64,000 bases of DNA from Tamilnaduibacter salinus (GCF_003096655.1 NZ_QEKQ01000004.1:1-64000), one strand, 5' to 3'; positions 50,726-59,914 are shown, counted from the first letter of the stretch. Numbers and translations: made by a program. The notes: generated by a model from the letters alone, not told the origin.

Positions 50726-52480
50726 ATGTATGATGACCTCGCCCGTGACCTCGCGCGCATTCTGGAGACCGGCACGGTTCGAACCCTGTTTCAGCCGATC
50801 GTGGACACCCGGCAACAGCAGGTGTTTGGCTACGAGGCACTGAGTCGCGGACCATCCGACAGCCTCCTGCACGCGGCACCACTGCTTTTCGAAACAGCGG
50901 AGCGGTGTGAGCGGACCGTGGAGCTGGAACGGGCCTGTCTGCGGATGGCGGCGGCCACCTGGGCCAGCCACGGCATTCCCCACAAGCTGTTCGTCAATGT
51001 CAGCCCGGCACTGTTGATGCCGCCGGTATTTCAGAAGGTTCGTCTCAGACACCTATTGGAGCAGCATGGACTGAATCCGTCGGACATCGTCGTTGAACTG
51101 TCCGAACGCTACCCAGCCATTGATCTCTCCACGCTCCGGGGAAGCCTGTCCTGGCTGCAGGAGCAGGGCTTTGCGGTCGCCATCGATGACCTCGGCAGCG
51201 GGTACTCCGGCCTGAAGCTCTGGGCCGAGCTGAAGCCGGATTTCGTCAAGATCGATCGCCACTTCATCCGGGGCATCGATGCCGATCTGGTCAAGAAAGA
51301 GTTCGTGCGTTCGGTCGTGGATCTCTCCCGGAGGCTGGGGTGCCAGCTCATCGCAGAAGGCGTGGAAACCGAGGCCGAGCAGCGGGTGATGACCGCTCTG
51401 GGGATCACCTATATTCAGGGGTTTCTCTATGGCCGGCCAGCGGCCATTCCGGGAGCCGATCTGGCGCCGCTGGTCCGAGCCCGCCCGCCAGCGCCAAAGA
51501 GTCCGGGTCGGGAAACCGCGCGGCACCTGACCGAGTCTGTCCCGCCTGCAAGCCCCTCGACGACGCTAGCCGAGGCGTGGGAACGGCTCCAGGCGGAACC
51601 TGGGGTGTACGCTCTGCCGGTGGTTGAAGACGGCCGACCATTGGGGCTGCTGCACAAGTGGCGCGTGCTGGAAACGTTCAGCTCACCCTACGGACGCTCT
51701 CTCAATGAGCGCCACTCGGTGACGACGATGCTGTCGACAGACGCGCTGGTCGTCGACCGCGACACCCCACTTGAATCGGTCAGCCGGCTGTTGGTGGATG
51801 AGGACGTCCATTACCTGAAGCAGCACTTCATCGTGACCGAGAACCAGCGGTATGTGGGACTGGGGTCCACCCGTTCCGTGCTCCAGCGCATTACCGAAGA
51901 GAAGGTGGCTCGTGCTCGCCATGCCAATCCGCTCTCCGGGTTGCCAGGCAATGTCCCCATTCAGCAGGAAATGGAGCGCCGGGTCACCGCCAGCGAGGCC
52001 TTTGACCTGATCTATTTCGACATCAACCACTTCAAACCACTCAACGATGTACTGGGTTACCGGACCGGGGATCAGGTGATTGTGCAACTGGCGGACATCC
52101 TCACCAGCCTGTTCCGGGCGGACGAGGCGTTCGTTGGACACATTGGCGGAGACGATTTCGTCGTGATGACCGATGGCCCTGGCAGTGTGCGACTGTGCGA
52201 GCGGGCCCAGGTCCTGTTTGCGCGCGACTGCCAGGGGCACTACCCGGCGTCGATGCGACAGGCCGGACGCGTACAGAGCCTGGACCGCACTGGCGCCCAG
52301 TCCACGTTCCCGTTAGTTAGCCTGTCGGCCGGGATTGTCCGGGTACCGACGGGTGACGAGCGGACCCCGGCACAGCTGGCGGATACCGCCTCGTTGGCCA
52401 AGACCCGGGCCAAGGGCGCGGCCGGTGGTCTCTATATTGAGACCACCGAACCGCGGCCATCAGCGCGGGCGGTCAGTTAA
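50726..52480 (+). CDS. c-di-GMP phosphodiesterase (EAL-CBS-degenerate GGDEF)
   Basis: The 584-residue soluble protein starts with an EAL domain (20-250). The catalytic residues are present: 'YEALSRG' (Glu37), 'VVELSERY', 'IDDLGSGYSGLKLW', 'DFVKIDRHFI' and 'AEGVETEAE'. A CBS-like region follows (about 285-400). A C-terminal GGDEF domain has the signature 'HIGGDDFVVM' (GGDDF, residue 474) with no I-site and a damaged 'LSGLPGN' start. It should therefore degrade c-di-GMP, with the GGDEF-like part acting as a GTP-binding or inert regulatory module. The order EAL first, GGDEF last is less common than GGDEF-EAL. The gene is convergent with the beta-helix gene, 11 bp apart. Confidence 0.88.
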   Translation: MYDDLARDLARILETGTVRTLFQPIVDTRQQQVFGYEALSRGPSDSLLHAAPLLFETAERCERTVELERACLRMAAATWASHGIPHKLFVNVSPALLMPPVFQKVRLRHLLEQHGLNPSDIVVELSERYPAIDLSTLRGSLSWLQEQGFAVAIDDLGSGYSGLKLWAELKPDFVKIDRHFIRGIDADLVKKEFVRSVVDLSRRLGCQLIAEGVETEAEQRVMTALGITYIQGFLYGRPAAIPGADLAPLVRARPPAPKSPGRETARHLTESVPPASPSTTLAEAWERLQAEPGVYALPVVEDGRPLGLLHKWRVLETFSSPYGRSLNERHSVTTMLSTDALVVDRDTPLESVSRLLVDEDVHYLKQHFIVTENQRYVGLGSTRSVLQRITEEKVARARHANPLSGLPGNVPIQQEMERRVTASEAFDLIYFDINHFKPLNDVLGYRTGDQVIVQLADILTSLFRADEAFVGHIGGDDFVVMTDGPGSVRLCERAQVLFARDCQGHYPASMRQAGRVQSLDRTGAQSTFPLVSLSAGIVRVPTGDERTPAQLADTASLAKTRAKGAAGGLYIETTEPRPSARAVS

Positions 52481-52491
52481 GGACGTGCTGA

Positions 52492-54072
52492 TCAATCCAC
52501 GGGAAAGGCGGTCCAGCCTTCTATCCAGGAGTCCCGCGTCAGTGGATTCAGAGCGCCTTGGAACGTGGCGGATTCCTCGAAGAACTCGCTCTGCGGTGGT
52601 GTCGTCGCCGTCATCTGGCGCATGGGAATGGACGACTCGAACGCCGGATGCCGGACATTCCGGGCGGCGGGCTGGAGCGCGCTGCCGATCTCGAAGAAGT
52701 TGTCGGACGACGGTGTCTTGATCCATGCCTGTTCATCGAAGCCGAAGTCATCGTCCCGGTCGCCGCGCTCCTGTTTCCGGACGCCGATCCGGCCGGTGTT
52801 GGCGATCAGGTTGTTGGTGAAGGTCAACCGGTCATTGCCGACCAGAGCGGAGACTTCATCACGGGTGTCCAGCGCGCCGATACCGTAGCTGTCGATGATC
52901 ATGTTGTGGAAATGGCCGCCTGTGCCTTCGCGCAGGACCATGCCTCGGTGCTGGGTCGCGCCCTGGCCGGAGCCGGCGAGCGTGACGTTGTAGAACGTCG
53001 GTTCGGAGCGTGGCGTGGCTTGATGACTGTCGCCGTTGTTGTCGCCCTCGAACGCATTGTCGCCGGCATCCGGATGCTGCTGAATGACTGCGAACTGGAC
53101 CCGGCCATTCCAGCCCCAGTCCCAGTCGATGCCGTCGTCACCGGCGCCGGTGATCAGGACCTTCTTGAGATCGACCGTGCCGCCGAACATTTCGATGCCA
53201 TCGTCCAGGGCCCGGTGGACCTGCACATTGCGGATAATGGTGTTGCGGCCGCAGCCCCCCAGCGTCAGACCGTTCAACTCATTGTCCTTGGACACCTCGT
53301 AGCCCGCGAACTCGATCCGGGTGTATTCGACGACGCCACAGCTTGAATCGGCGTCGCTGCCGCCGAACTGACCCGCCCGTGTGCCCGCGTGCAGGCCCTC
53401 GATGGAGGCGTTGGGCTGGTTGACCGGCGCATTGCCGAGCAGCACGACACCGCCCCAGTCGCCACGGCTGCGCTGTCCCTCGGCTTTATGACTGGTGAAC
53501 ACCACCGGGTTGCCGGCCTGCCCGCGGGAGTAAAGCTGACTGTCCGGCAGCACGACCAGCGCGGCCCCATTGGTGCCCTCGACTCGCGCGCCCGGCTGAA
53601 TGGTCAGGCGGGTATTCCGCACGAATACAATGTCGTCAAGAATATAGGTACGTCCCGACTCCCAGGTGGTGACGCTCGTGATGTCACTGTCGATCCGTTC
53701 GGCCCGGTTTTCGAACGCGGTGAACCCCACCGAAATGGCCAGAGCCGTCCCCATGGCCGGCAGAAGCCAGAGCGCCCGACGGCGCCAGGGGTGTCTTTTC
53801 GACGTGGCGGTGGTCCGTTGAGTGTGTTGGACAGGTTGGGGCGAGCGGGCCAGCAACGGCTCGCCTTGATCCATCGCCTGGATTTCCCGTGCCAGTGCCC
53901 GCAGTTCGTCCGTGCCCTGACGGGCAACCTGTTCGAGGACCTCGTCCCGGTAGACGGGGTCGCGAAGCAGGTTGTTGAGGTGGACAAAGGCCAGTCCCTG
54001 GCAGTCACCGTTATCAACGCCCCGCTTGAGGCGCCAGAGTCTTTCAACGATCAGCGAGGACGCTTCCGACAT
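52492..54072 (-). CDS. Membrane-anchored right-handed beta-helix protein
   Basis: The 526-residue protein has three parts. Residues 1-90 are a soluble helical domain on the cytosolic side, without a recognised family. A basic patch, KRHPWRRR (92-99), and one membrane helix (100-120) follow. Residues 125-526 form a periplasmic region of beta-helix type, with many Gly/Asn/Asp turns ('GDWGGVVLLGNAPVN', 'RALDDGIEMFGGTVDLKKVL', 'GDDGIDWDWGWNGRVQ'). Similar beta-helix regions occur in secreted bacterial proteins of unknown role. The ATG at 54072 follows AGGAG; a frame to 54183 is not supported. The N-terminal domain recalls anti-sigma or zinc-finger-like domains in position, but no ligand set is seen. 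The role is unknown. Confidence 0.75.
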   Translation of the reverse strand: MSEASSLIVERLWRLKRGVDNGDCQGLAFVHLNNLLRDPVYRDEVLEQVARQGTDELRALAREIQAMDQGEPLLARSPQPVQHTQRTTATSKRHPWRRRALWLLPAMGTALAISVGFTAFENRAERIDSDITSVTTWESGRTYILDDIVFVRNTRLTIQPGARVEGTNGAALVVLPDSQLYSRGQAGNPVVFTSHKAEGQRSRGDWGGVVLLGNAPVNQPNASIEGLHAGTRAGQFGGSDADSSCGVVEYTRIEFAGYEVSKDNELNGLTLGGCGRNTIIRNVQVHRALDDGIEMFGGTVDLKKVLITGAGDDGIDWDWGWNGRVQFAVIQQHPDAGDNAFEGDNNGDSHQATPRSEPTFYNVTLAGSGQGATQHRGMVLREGTGGHFHNMIIDSYGIGALDTRDEVSALVGNDRLTFTNNLIANTGRIGVRKQERGDRDDDFGFDEQAWIKTPSSDNFFEIGSALQPAARNVRHPAFESSIPMRQMTATTPPQSEFFEESATFQGALNPLTRDSWIEGWTAFPVD

Positions 54073-54092
54073 ACTGCTACTCCTGAGGAAAA

Positions 54093-54213
54093 TGTCTCGT
54101 GTCCGGTCGGGTTCTTTTGCTGACTGAGCCACTGCTGAACGGTCTGTGGGCAAGGCGCGATAGCGACGGCTTGGTCGTTCCAAACCGGGTCAGCGAATGA
54201 ATCAGACAGGACA
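54093..54213. mobile_element. Degenerate short copy of the TGTC...GACA element
   Basis: A 121-bp sequence starts TGTCTCGTGTCCGG and ends CAGACAGGACA. Its interior, GGCAAGGCGCGATAGCGACGG, closely matches the right half of the 39826-40095 element read in reverse (GCAAGGCGCGATGGCGACGG). It lies between the beta-helix gene start and the GMC oxidoreductase gene, close to the 5' end of the beta-helix gene (20 bp upstream of its ATG). It may carry part of that promoter. Confidence 0.6.
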
Positions 54214-54330
54214 CCAGGGAGTCTCCACACAAGCGATGACGATATGATGACGTGTGGACGGTGGCCTGTGGCCCGTGCTTTGATACCGTTCAGTGATTAA
54301 CTACCCCCAAAACAACAACAAGGGCAATCC

Positions 54331-55923
54331 ATGTACGACTACATCATTGTTGGTGGTGGCTCCGCAGGCTGTGTTCTGGCGAACCGTCTGTCCGCTGATG
54401 GACAGAACCGCGTGTGCCTGCTGGAAGCCGGTCCGACCGACAAGAGCCGGATGATCCATGCGCCTGCCGGCTGCGTGGCGATTCTCCCGAACAAACTGTA
54501 TCGCTCGCTGAACTGGGGGTTTGACACCGTGCCCCAGCCCGGTCTCAATGGCCGTCGTGGATACCAGCCACGCGGGCGCACGCTGGGGGGCAGCAGCGCC
54601 ATCAACGCCATGATCTACACACGCGGTCACCGCTCTGATTACGACGCGTGGGCCGAGTCGGGCTGTCCGGGCTGGTCCTGGGACGACGTGCTGCCTTGGT
54701 TTCGCTACTGTGAGAATCAGGAGCGGGGTGAGGATGCGTTTCACGGGGTCGGTGGTCCACTGAACGTCGCGGACCTGCGCTCGCCCCACCCCATCGACGA
54801 GGCCTTTATCGAGGCCGGCGAGTCCTGTGGCTACCCCCGAAATGAGGATTTCAATGGCGCGACCTTCGAGGGCGTTGGACGCTTTCAGGTCACGCAGAAA
54901 GACGGAGAGCGCTGGAGCACCGCCAGTGCCTATCTCGATCCGGTGCGCGAGCGTTCCAATCTCACCATCCTGACCGATGCCCATGTGGAAAAAGTGCGCT
55001 TTGAGGGGCACCGGGCGGTCGGCGTGACGGTGCATCGCAACGGCCAGACCGAGTCCCTGGATGCCCGGCGCGAGGTGATCCTCAGTGCCGGCGCATTCCA
55101 GTCCCCACAACTGCTGATGCTCTCCGGGGTGGGCCCTCGGGAGGAAATGGAACGTCAGGGACTGGCGGTTCATCACGAGCTGCCCGGCGTGGGGCAGAAT
55201 CTACAGGATCACATTGATTACATCGCCGGGTACAAGTCGCCGGACCCGACACTGTTCGGCTTCTCGCTACGGGGCAGTGTGCACATGCTCAAGGCCTTCC
55301 GGGCGTACCAGAGCCAGCGCCGTGGCATGCTCACCACCAACTTTGCCGAAGCGGGCGGGTTCATCAGAAGCCGTCCGGACATGGAGATACCGGACCTGCA
55401 GCTGCACTTTGTCGTCAGCATCGTCGATGATCATGCCCGCAAACTGCACCCGGGGCATGGCTTCAGTTGCCACGTCTGTGTCCTTCGTCCCAAGAGCCGG
55501 GGCACTGTGGGCCTGAATAGTGCCAGGGCGATGGATGCACCGCGCATCGACCCCAACTTTCTGGGCGAGGATGAGGATCTGGAAACCCTGCTGCGCGGGG
55601 TCAAGGCCATGCGTGAGATTCTCGAAGCGCCGCCCCTGGCGCCTTACCGGGGTAAGGACCTGTTCAGCGAGGGCGTCACTGAGGACGATGCCCTGCGCCA
55701 GCTGATTCGCCAGCGGGCCGACACCGTCTACCACCCGGTTGGGACCTGTCGCATGGGTCAGGACGACCAGGCGGTCGTCGATACGGATCTGCGTGTGCGC
55801 GGTCTCGAGGGCCTGCGCGTCGTGGACGCGTCGATCATGCCGAATGTGGTCAGCGCCAACACCAACGCGCCGACGGTCATGATCGCCGAGAAGGCCGCCG
55901 ATGCCATCCTGAAGGGGCAATGA
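54331..55923 (+). CDS. GMC-family flavin oxidoreductase (choline dehydrogenase-like)
   Basis: The 530-residue protein has the FAD-binding start 'YDYIIVGGGSAGCVLANRLS' and the GMC signature 'RGRTLGGSSAINAMIYTRGH'. The second signature is 'SAGAFQSPQLLMLSGVGP'. Its end ('RMGQDDQAVVDTDLRVRG', 'NVVSANTNAPTVMIAEKAAD') matches BetA/AlkJ-type alcohol dehydrogenases. Substrate could be choline, a longer alcohol or polyethylene glycol. No betB or betI is nearby, so a betaine-synthesis role is unsupported. A 7-bp inverted repeat, TCCACAC/GTGTGGA (54224-54258), lies upstream and could bind a regulator. The start ATG is at 54331. Confidence 0.88.
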   Translation: MYDYIIVGGGSAGCVLANRLSADGQNRVCLLEAGPTDKSRMIHAPAGCVAILPNKLYRSLNWGFDTVPQPGLNGRRGYQPRGRTLGGSSAINAMIYTRGHRSDYDAWAESGCPGWSWDDVLPWFRYCENQERGEDAFHGVGGPLNVADLRSPHPIDEAFIEAGESCGYPRNEDFNGATFEGVGRFQVTQKDGERWSTASAYLDPVRERSNLTILTDAHVEKVRFEGHRAVGVTVHRNGQTESLDARREVILSAGAFQSPQLLMLSGVGPREEMERQGLAVHHELPGVGQNLQDHIDYIAGYKSPDPTLFGFSLRGSVHMLKAFRAYQSQRRGMLTTNFAEAGGFIRSRPDMEIPDLQLHFVVSIVDDHARKLHPGHGFSCHVCVLRPKSRGTVGLNSARAMDAPRIDPNFLGEDEDLETLLRGVKAMREILEAPPLAPYRGKDLFSEGVTEDDALRQLIRQRADTVYHPVGTCRMGQDDQAVVDTDLRVRGLEGLRVVDASIMPNVVSANTNAPTVMIAEKAADAILKGQ

Positions 55924-55959
55924 TAGGAACAATGATTCGGGCCGGGTAAACGGACCGGA

Positions 55960-56706
55960 TCAGCGCCAGATCATGCCCTGGATCTCAGACCAGAGATCGC
56001 GATAGGCGCCTGCGGCCGCTGAGCGGCGGCTGACCTGCTCCACGGGCAATCGTTCCTCTCCCATGCGCTCAATGGCGCTGGCGTTCGGGATCGTCGTGTG
56101 CATGCCTTCAGGCAGGTGCAGGTCTTTATTGGCAACCAGGTCCCGGTGCAGCGACTTGCGTCGATCCACCATGGAGAAGAAGGGGTGGAGGCGGTTGGTT
56201 TTGATTTTCCGGTCTTTGGCAAAGGCAGTCAGCTGTTCCCAGCTGTTCAATGACAGCCAGGTCGGGATCAGGGGTACGAAAATGCCATCGGCTGTCCGCA
56301 GTATCTGCTCGGCGAGACGTGACAATGACGGCGGGCAGTCGAGAACCACCAGACTGGTTTCTTCCGACAGCGGCTTGAGCCACTGCTTGAGCATTCGATC
56401 GTTGTCCGCATCGTCGAGTTTGATGTCGATGTTGCGGAAGCTGTGATGCGCAGGAATCAGATCCAGCTTCGGAAAAGGGGTGCTTCGGATGAACGATCCG
56501 ATGGGTGATTTGCCTTTTACCAGTTGGCCCAGCTTTCTGGCATCAGGCTCCTCATCATCCGACAGAAGCCATGAGGCGGCGCCCTGGGGGTCGAGGTCCC
56601 ACAGCAGTGTCGATATGCCGGCCTGGCTGGCGAGATAGGCCGTGTTCACGGCAGCGGCCGTCTTTCCGACGCCGCCTTTGAGGTTGTGGAAAGCAATGAC
56701 CCGCAT
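55960..56706 (-). CDS. ParA-family ATPase, orphan
   Basis: The 248-residue ATPase has the deviant Walker A 'LKGGVGKT' (Lys10, Lys15), 'LLWDLDPQGAASWLL' and the Walker B-like 'LVVLDCPPSLS'. ParA/MinD proteins position DNA, chemotaxis clusters, flagella or other cargo. Here no parB, parS-like repeat or clear cargo gene is adjacent, and a chromosomal parAB would normally be near the origin with rsmG/gidB. It may place a protein such as a chemoreceptor array or a carboxysome-like cargo. The ATG at 56706 follows AAGGAGA; longer frames are not supported. It is divergent from the GAF-GGDEF-EAL gene. Confidence 0.85.
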   Translation of the reverse strand: MRVIAFHNLKGGVGKTAAAVNTAYLASQAGISTLLWDLDPQGAASWLLSDDEEPDARKLGQLVKGKSPIGSFIRSTPFPKLDLIPAHHSFRNIDIKLDDADNDRMLKQWLKPLSEETSLVVLDCPPSLSRLAEQILRTADGIFVPLIPTWLSLNSWEQLTAFAKDRKIKTNRLHPFFSMVDRRKSLHRDLVANKDLHLPEGMHTTIPNASAIERMGEERLPVEQVSRRSAAAGAYRDLWSEIQGMIWR

Positions 56707-56954
56707 GGCATCTCCTTGTTGGGGGCGTAGCAAATGGCCGGACATCATACCTTTGTCTCGGCGCGTGATGATTGCAAAATGATGACAGTGCAGAAGGCTG
56801 CGGGAAATCATAACAGTCTGTCATCTCCATAGGCAGAACCACCCAACCTGTTCTATTGTGGTAGGTGGATGCCGACTGTGGGGTCGACCGGCAATGGATA
56901 GATAGACTGGAGCGCACAGCGGAAATCGCCATTGTTCTCACAGAAGGATAGGGG

Positions 56955-59306
56955 ATGACAACGGCGGCACAGGAACAACAGCGTTACAGTGCGCTGCACA
57001 GGCTCAACCTGCTGGACACCCTGCCTGAAGAGCGCTTTGATCGCCTGACCCGGATTGCCAAGCAGTCCTATGGGGTCCGTATTGCCCTGTTTTCACTGAT
57101 CGATGCCAAGCGTCAGTGGTTCAAGTCGAAGCAGGGCACCACCCTGTCAGAAACGCCCCGTGCCATCTCTTTCTGTGACCACACGATCCGGGAGAATCGC
57201 CTGTTTGTTGTACCGGACACCTGGCAGGACAAGCGCTTCCGGGACAACCCTCTGGTGGTCGGTGAGCCCTACATCCGGTTCTATGCGGGCGTGCCGATTC
57301 GTGAGCCAACCGGTTCCCGTATCGGCACGCTTTGCTTGCTGGACTCCCATCCGAGGGACCCCGACACCCTGGCGTTTGACGTACTCCGGAATCTGGGTGC
57401 GCTCATGGAGGAAGAGGTGTCTCGGGTCTTCCATGAGACACACGCCCCGCAATACATTGACACCGCCGAACTCAACCTGGCAATTCAGAAAGCCCAGAAC
57501 CTGTTCCTGACGAACGACACCGAATACCCGGCGTTTGAGGCGTTACTGGAGGAAGTGCTGACGATGACCGACAGCCAGTTTGGCCTCATCGGTGAAGCAC
57601 GGTATGACGCGGATGGCGCGCCGTACCTGAAGGTGGAAGCAATCAGCAACATTGCCTGGAACCCGGAAATGGCCGCGCTGTATCAGCAGGTGGAGCGCCG
57701 GGGGATGGTCTTTGACCGTTTGGACAGCCTGCTGTGCCGGCCGCTTCTCGACCAACAGATGGTCCTTTCGGATTCGGTCATGGACGACGATCGGGGTGCC
57801 GGATTGCCGGACGGGCATCCGCGGGTCGGGGCGTATATCGGTATTCCAATCCATTCGGGCGATCAGTTGATCGGTCTGGTCGGTCTGGCAAACCGGCGCG
57901 GTGGCTATGATCCCAGGCTGGCTATGGAACTCGAGCCCCTGCTGCAGACCATGGGGACGCTGATTGAGCGCAAGCGGCTGAGGGAAGAGCGAAAGCGACA
58001 TGAACAGGCCCTGGAAAAGGCAGCCAACTACGATTCATTGACCGGGCTGCCCAACCGTCGGCTGATGCATGCGCTTTTCGAGCGGGAGCTCTGTGAAGCG
58101 GACGAGCGCCGCGGCGTGGTCTCGGTGTGCTATCTGGATCTGGATCACTTCAAGGACATTAATGATGCCCACGGCCACGTGGTGGGCGATGCCGTTCTGA
58201 AGAACATCGCACAAAGCCTCCAGAATGTGCTGAGAGAACATGATGTCATCGCCCGCCTGGGAGGCGACGAGTTTGTCGCGATTCTCCGTGATGTGGAGTC
58301 TCCGTCCGTCTACCAGCGGATGCTTGAGGCGGTGGGCCGTCCCGTCAATTATCAGCAGGGAGTGATTCGGGTCTCCGCCAGTATGGGGGTGACCATTTAC
58401 CCGGATGATTGCTCGGACAGCGACCAGCTCATGCGCCACGCCGATCAGGCCATGTACGCGGCGAAAGAGTTCGGCAAGAACTGTTACAAGCTGTTTGATC
58501 TGGAAATGCACCACTCACGTCGTGAACGGGTGCGAGTACTCGAGCAAATGAACCTGGCGCTGGCCCGGCGTGAACTGGTCCTGTTCTACCAGCCCAAGGT
58601 CAACTTCCGGGTCGGTCGAGTCGAAGGTTTTGAGGCTCTGATCCGCTGGCGACACTCCGAGCGGGGCTTGCTGATGCCAGACCAGTTCCTGCCTCATGTG
58701 GAGTATTCTGAGTTCGACGCCGCCATCGGTCGGTATGTGCTGGAAACGGCCGTCGAGACCCTGCGGGATTTCGAACGGCTCGGTCATGACTATACGCTGA
58801 GTGTGAACCTCAGCCCCTCCCATTTTCTGAATGACACCTTCATTCCGGACCTCGGTGACGCTCTAAAGGGGTGTTCGCTGGCGCTGCGGCGTCGTTTGGT
58901 GCTTGAAATCCTGGAAACGACGGCCCTGACGGATCTGGATACCATCATCCGGACCATCAACACCTGCCGGGAGATGGGTGTATCGGTATCACTGGACGAT
59001 TTCGGAACCGGTTATTCGTCGCTGGACTACTTCCGGCGCCTGCCCGTAAACGAGATCAAGATCGACAAATCGTTCGTGATCGACCTGCTGAACGACCCAG
59101 ACAACGAAATGATCGTGGATGCGATCAGCAGTCTCTCCCGAAGCTTCCGGCGTCATGTGGTGGTGGAGGGCGTCGAATCCGCTGAGGTAGCGGAGCGCCT
59201 GATAGCGATGGGGTGTGACGTGGGGCAGGGGTTCTATTTCAGCCGGCCGGTTCACCTGAAAGAGGCTCTGGCCTGGGCGGCGGCCTATCCTGATGGTCAG
59301 GGATAA
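56955..59306 (+). CDS. Dual GAF-GGDEF-EAL c-di-GMP protein
   Basis: The 783-residue soluble protein has two GAF domains (about 25-165 and 190-345), then GGDEF (360-515) and EAL (530-775). Both active sites look intact: 'RLGGDEFVAIL' at residue 436, with an I-site REHD five residues before it; and 'GFEALIRW' (EAL 560-562), 'NLSPSHFLN', 'LDDFGTGYSSLDYFRRLP', 'IKIDKSFV' and 'EGVESAEVAE'. It may therefore switch between making and breaking c-di-GMP depending on small molecules bound by GAF. The second GAF begins 'FEALLEEVLTMTDSQFGLIG'. The start ATG at 56955 is normal. A terminator overlaps its stop. Confidence 0.92.
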   Translation: MTTAAQEQQRYSALHRLNLLDTLPEERFDRLTRIAKQSYGVRIALFSLIDAKRQWFKSKQGTTLSETPRAISFCDHTIRENRLFVVPDTWQDKRFRDNPLVVGEPYIRFYAGVPIREPTGSRIGTLCLLDSHPRDPDTLAFDVLRNLGALMEEEVSRVFHETHAPQYIDTAELNLAIQKAQNLFLTNDTEYPAFEALLEEVLTMTDSQFGLIGEARYDADGAPYLKVEAISNIAWNPEMAALYQQVERRGMVFDRLDSLLCRPLLDQQMVLSDSVMDDDRGAGLPDGHPRVGAYIGIPIHSGDQLIGLVGLANRRGGYDPRLAMELEPLLQTMGTLIERKRLREERKRHEQALEKAANYDSLTGLPNRRLMHALFERELCEADERRGVVSVCYLDLDHFKDINDAHGHVVGDAVLKNIAQSLQNVLREHDVIARLGGDEFVAILRDVESPSVYQRMLEAVGRPVNYQQGVIRVSASMGVTIYPDDCSDSDQLMRHADQAMYAAKEFGKNCYKLFDLEMHHSRRERVRVLEQMNLALARRELVLFYQPKVNFRVGRVEGFEALIRWRHSERGLLMPDQFLPHVEYSEFDAAIGRYVLETAVETLRDFERLGHDYTLSVNLSPSHFLNDTFIPDLGDALKGCSLALRRRLVLEILETTALTDLDTIIRTINTCREMGVSVSLDDFGTGYSSLDYFRRLPVNEIKIDKSFVIDLLNDPDNEMIVDAISSLSRSFRRHVVVEGVESAEVAERLIAMGCDVGQGFYFSRPVHLKEALAWAAAYPDGQG

Positions 59307-59336
59307 ACGCCCCCGCGGGTCATGGCGGAGGCGTTT
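59305..59336. terminator. Bidirectional terminator after GAF-GGDEF-EAL gene
   Basis: AAACGCC (59305-59311) pairs with GGCGTTT (59330-59336) around a GC-rich loop, and it starts inside the TAA stop codon. It lies between convergent genes and its A/T ends suit both directions. Confidence 0.7.
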
Positions 59337-59342
59337 CGCCGA

Positions 59343-59696
59343 TCAGACGCTGGCAACGTCGGCCTTGCGGGCCTCCTGGAGCCGATGCTTGATGTCCGCT
59401 TCCAGGGCATCGGCATCCACCCGGTAATCCGGTTCTTCCTCGATGCCCAGCACCTTCTTGAGCCAGGGTGTCTCGGTGACATTGACCTGGAAAGTGAGCA
59501 TGGGCACGAACCGGCGGGTCTCGCCGTTCTCCTGCCAGCTGACGACCGGCGCCCGGTGCTGATGACCGCTCGGGTCGATCTGGCGCTGTTCGGCGAACTG
59601 GTTCTGGAACCCGATGTGCAGGTTCTCCACACCCGTTTCCGTTTCAATGCGTTTTTCCTGCGTCAGGCCGATGATGCGATTGATATCGATGCTCAT
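59343..59696 (-). CDS. Conserved hypothetical protein
   Basis: The 117-residue protein has a normal start (ATG at 59696 with GAGGCTC before it) but I do not recognise its family. It is soluble and charged. The middle, 'APVVSWQENGETRRFVPMLT', is beta-rich, and the end, 'ADALEADIKHRLQEARKADV', is helical. It stands alone between the GAF-GGDEF-EAL gene and the Nmad3 gene. Its even codon composition and ribosome site support a real gene. Confidence 0.65.
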   Translation of the reverse strand: MSIDINRIIGLTQEKRIETETGVENLHIGFQNQFAEQRQIDPSGHQHRAPVVSWQENGETRRFVPMLTFQVNVTETPWLKKVLGIEEEPDYRVDADALEADIKHRLQEARKADVASV

Positions 59697-59914
59697 GGTG
59701 AGAGCCTCCTCGTTTGTCCGGTTCTGTTGTGGAGCCTGTGCTCATTCGAAAGATCCTCTCCACAACCTGTGTGTACAACCGTACACATTGATCACCCCGA
59801 GTGCCAATTGCGGATGCTACCTATGGCCTGAAATGACAATCTCGGCGCGGCATCGTCTGCCCGGCGCCGCGCCGTTATACTGCGAGCCGACCGATGCCGA
59901 CGAAAGGACCGACC

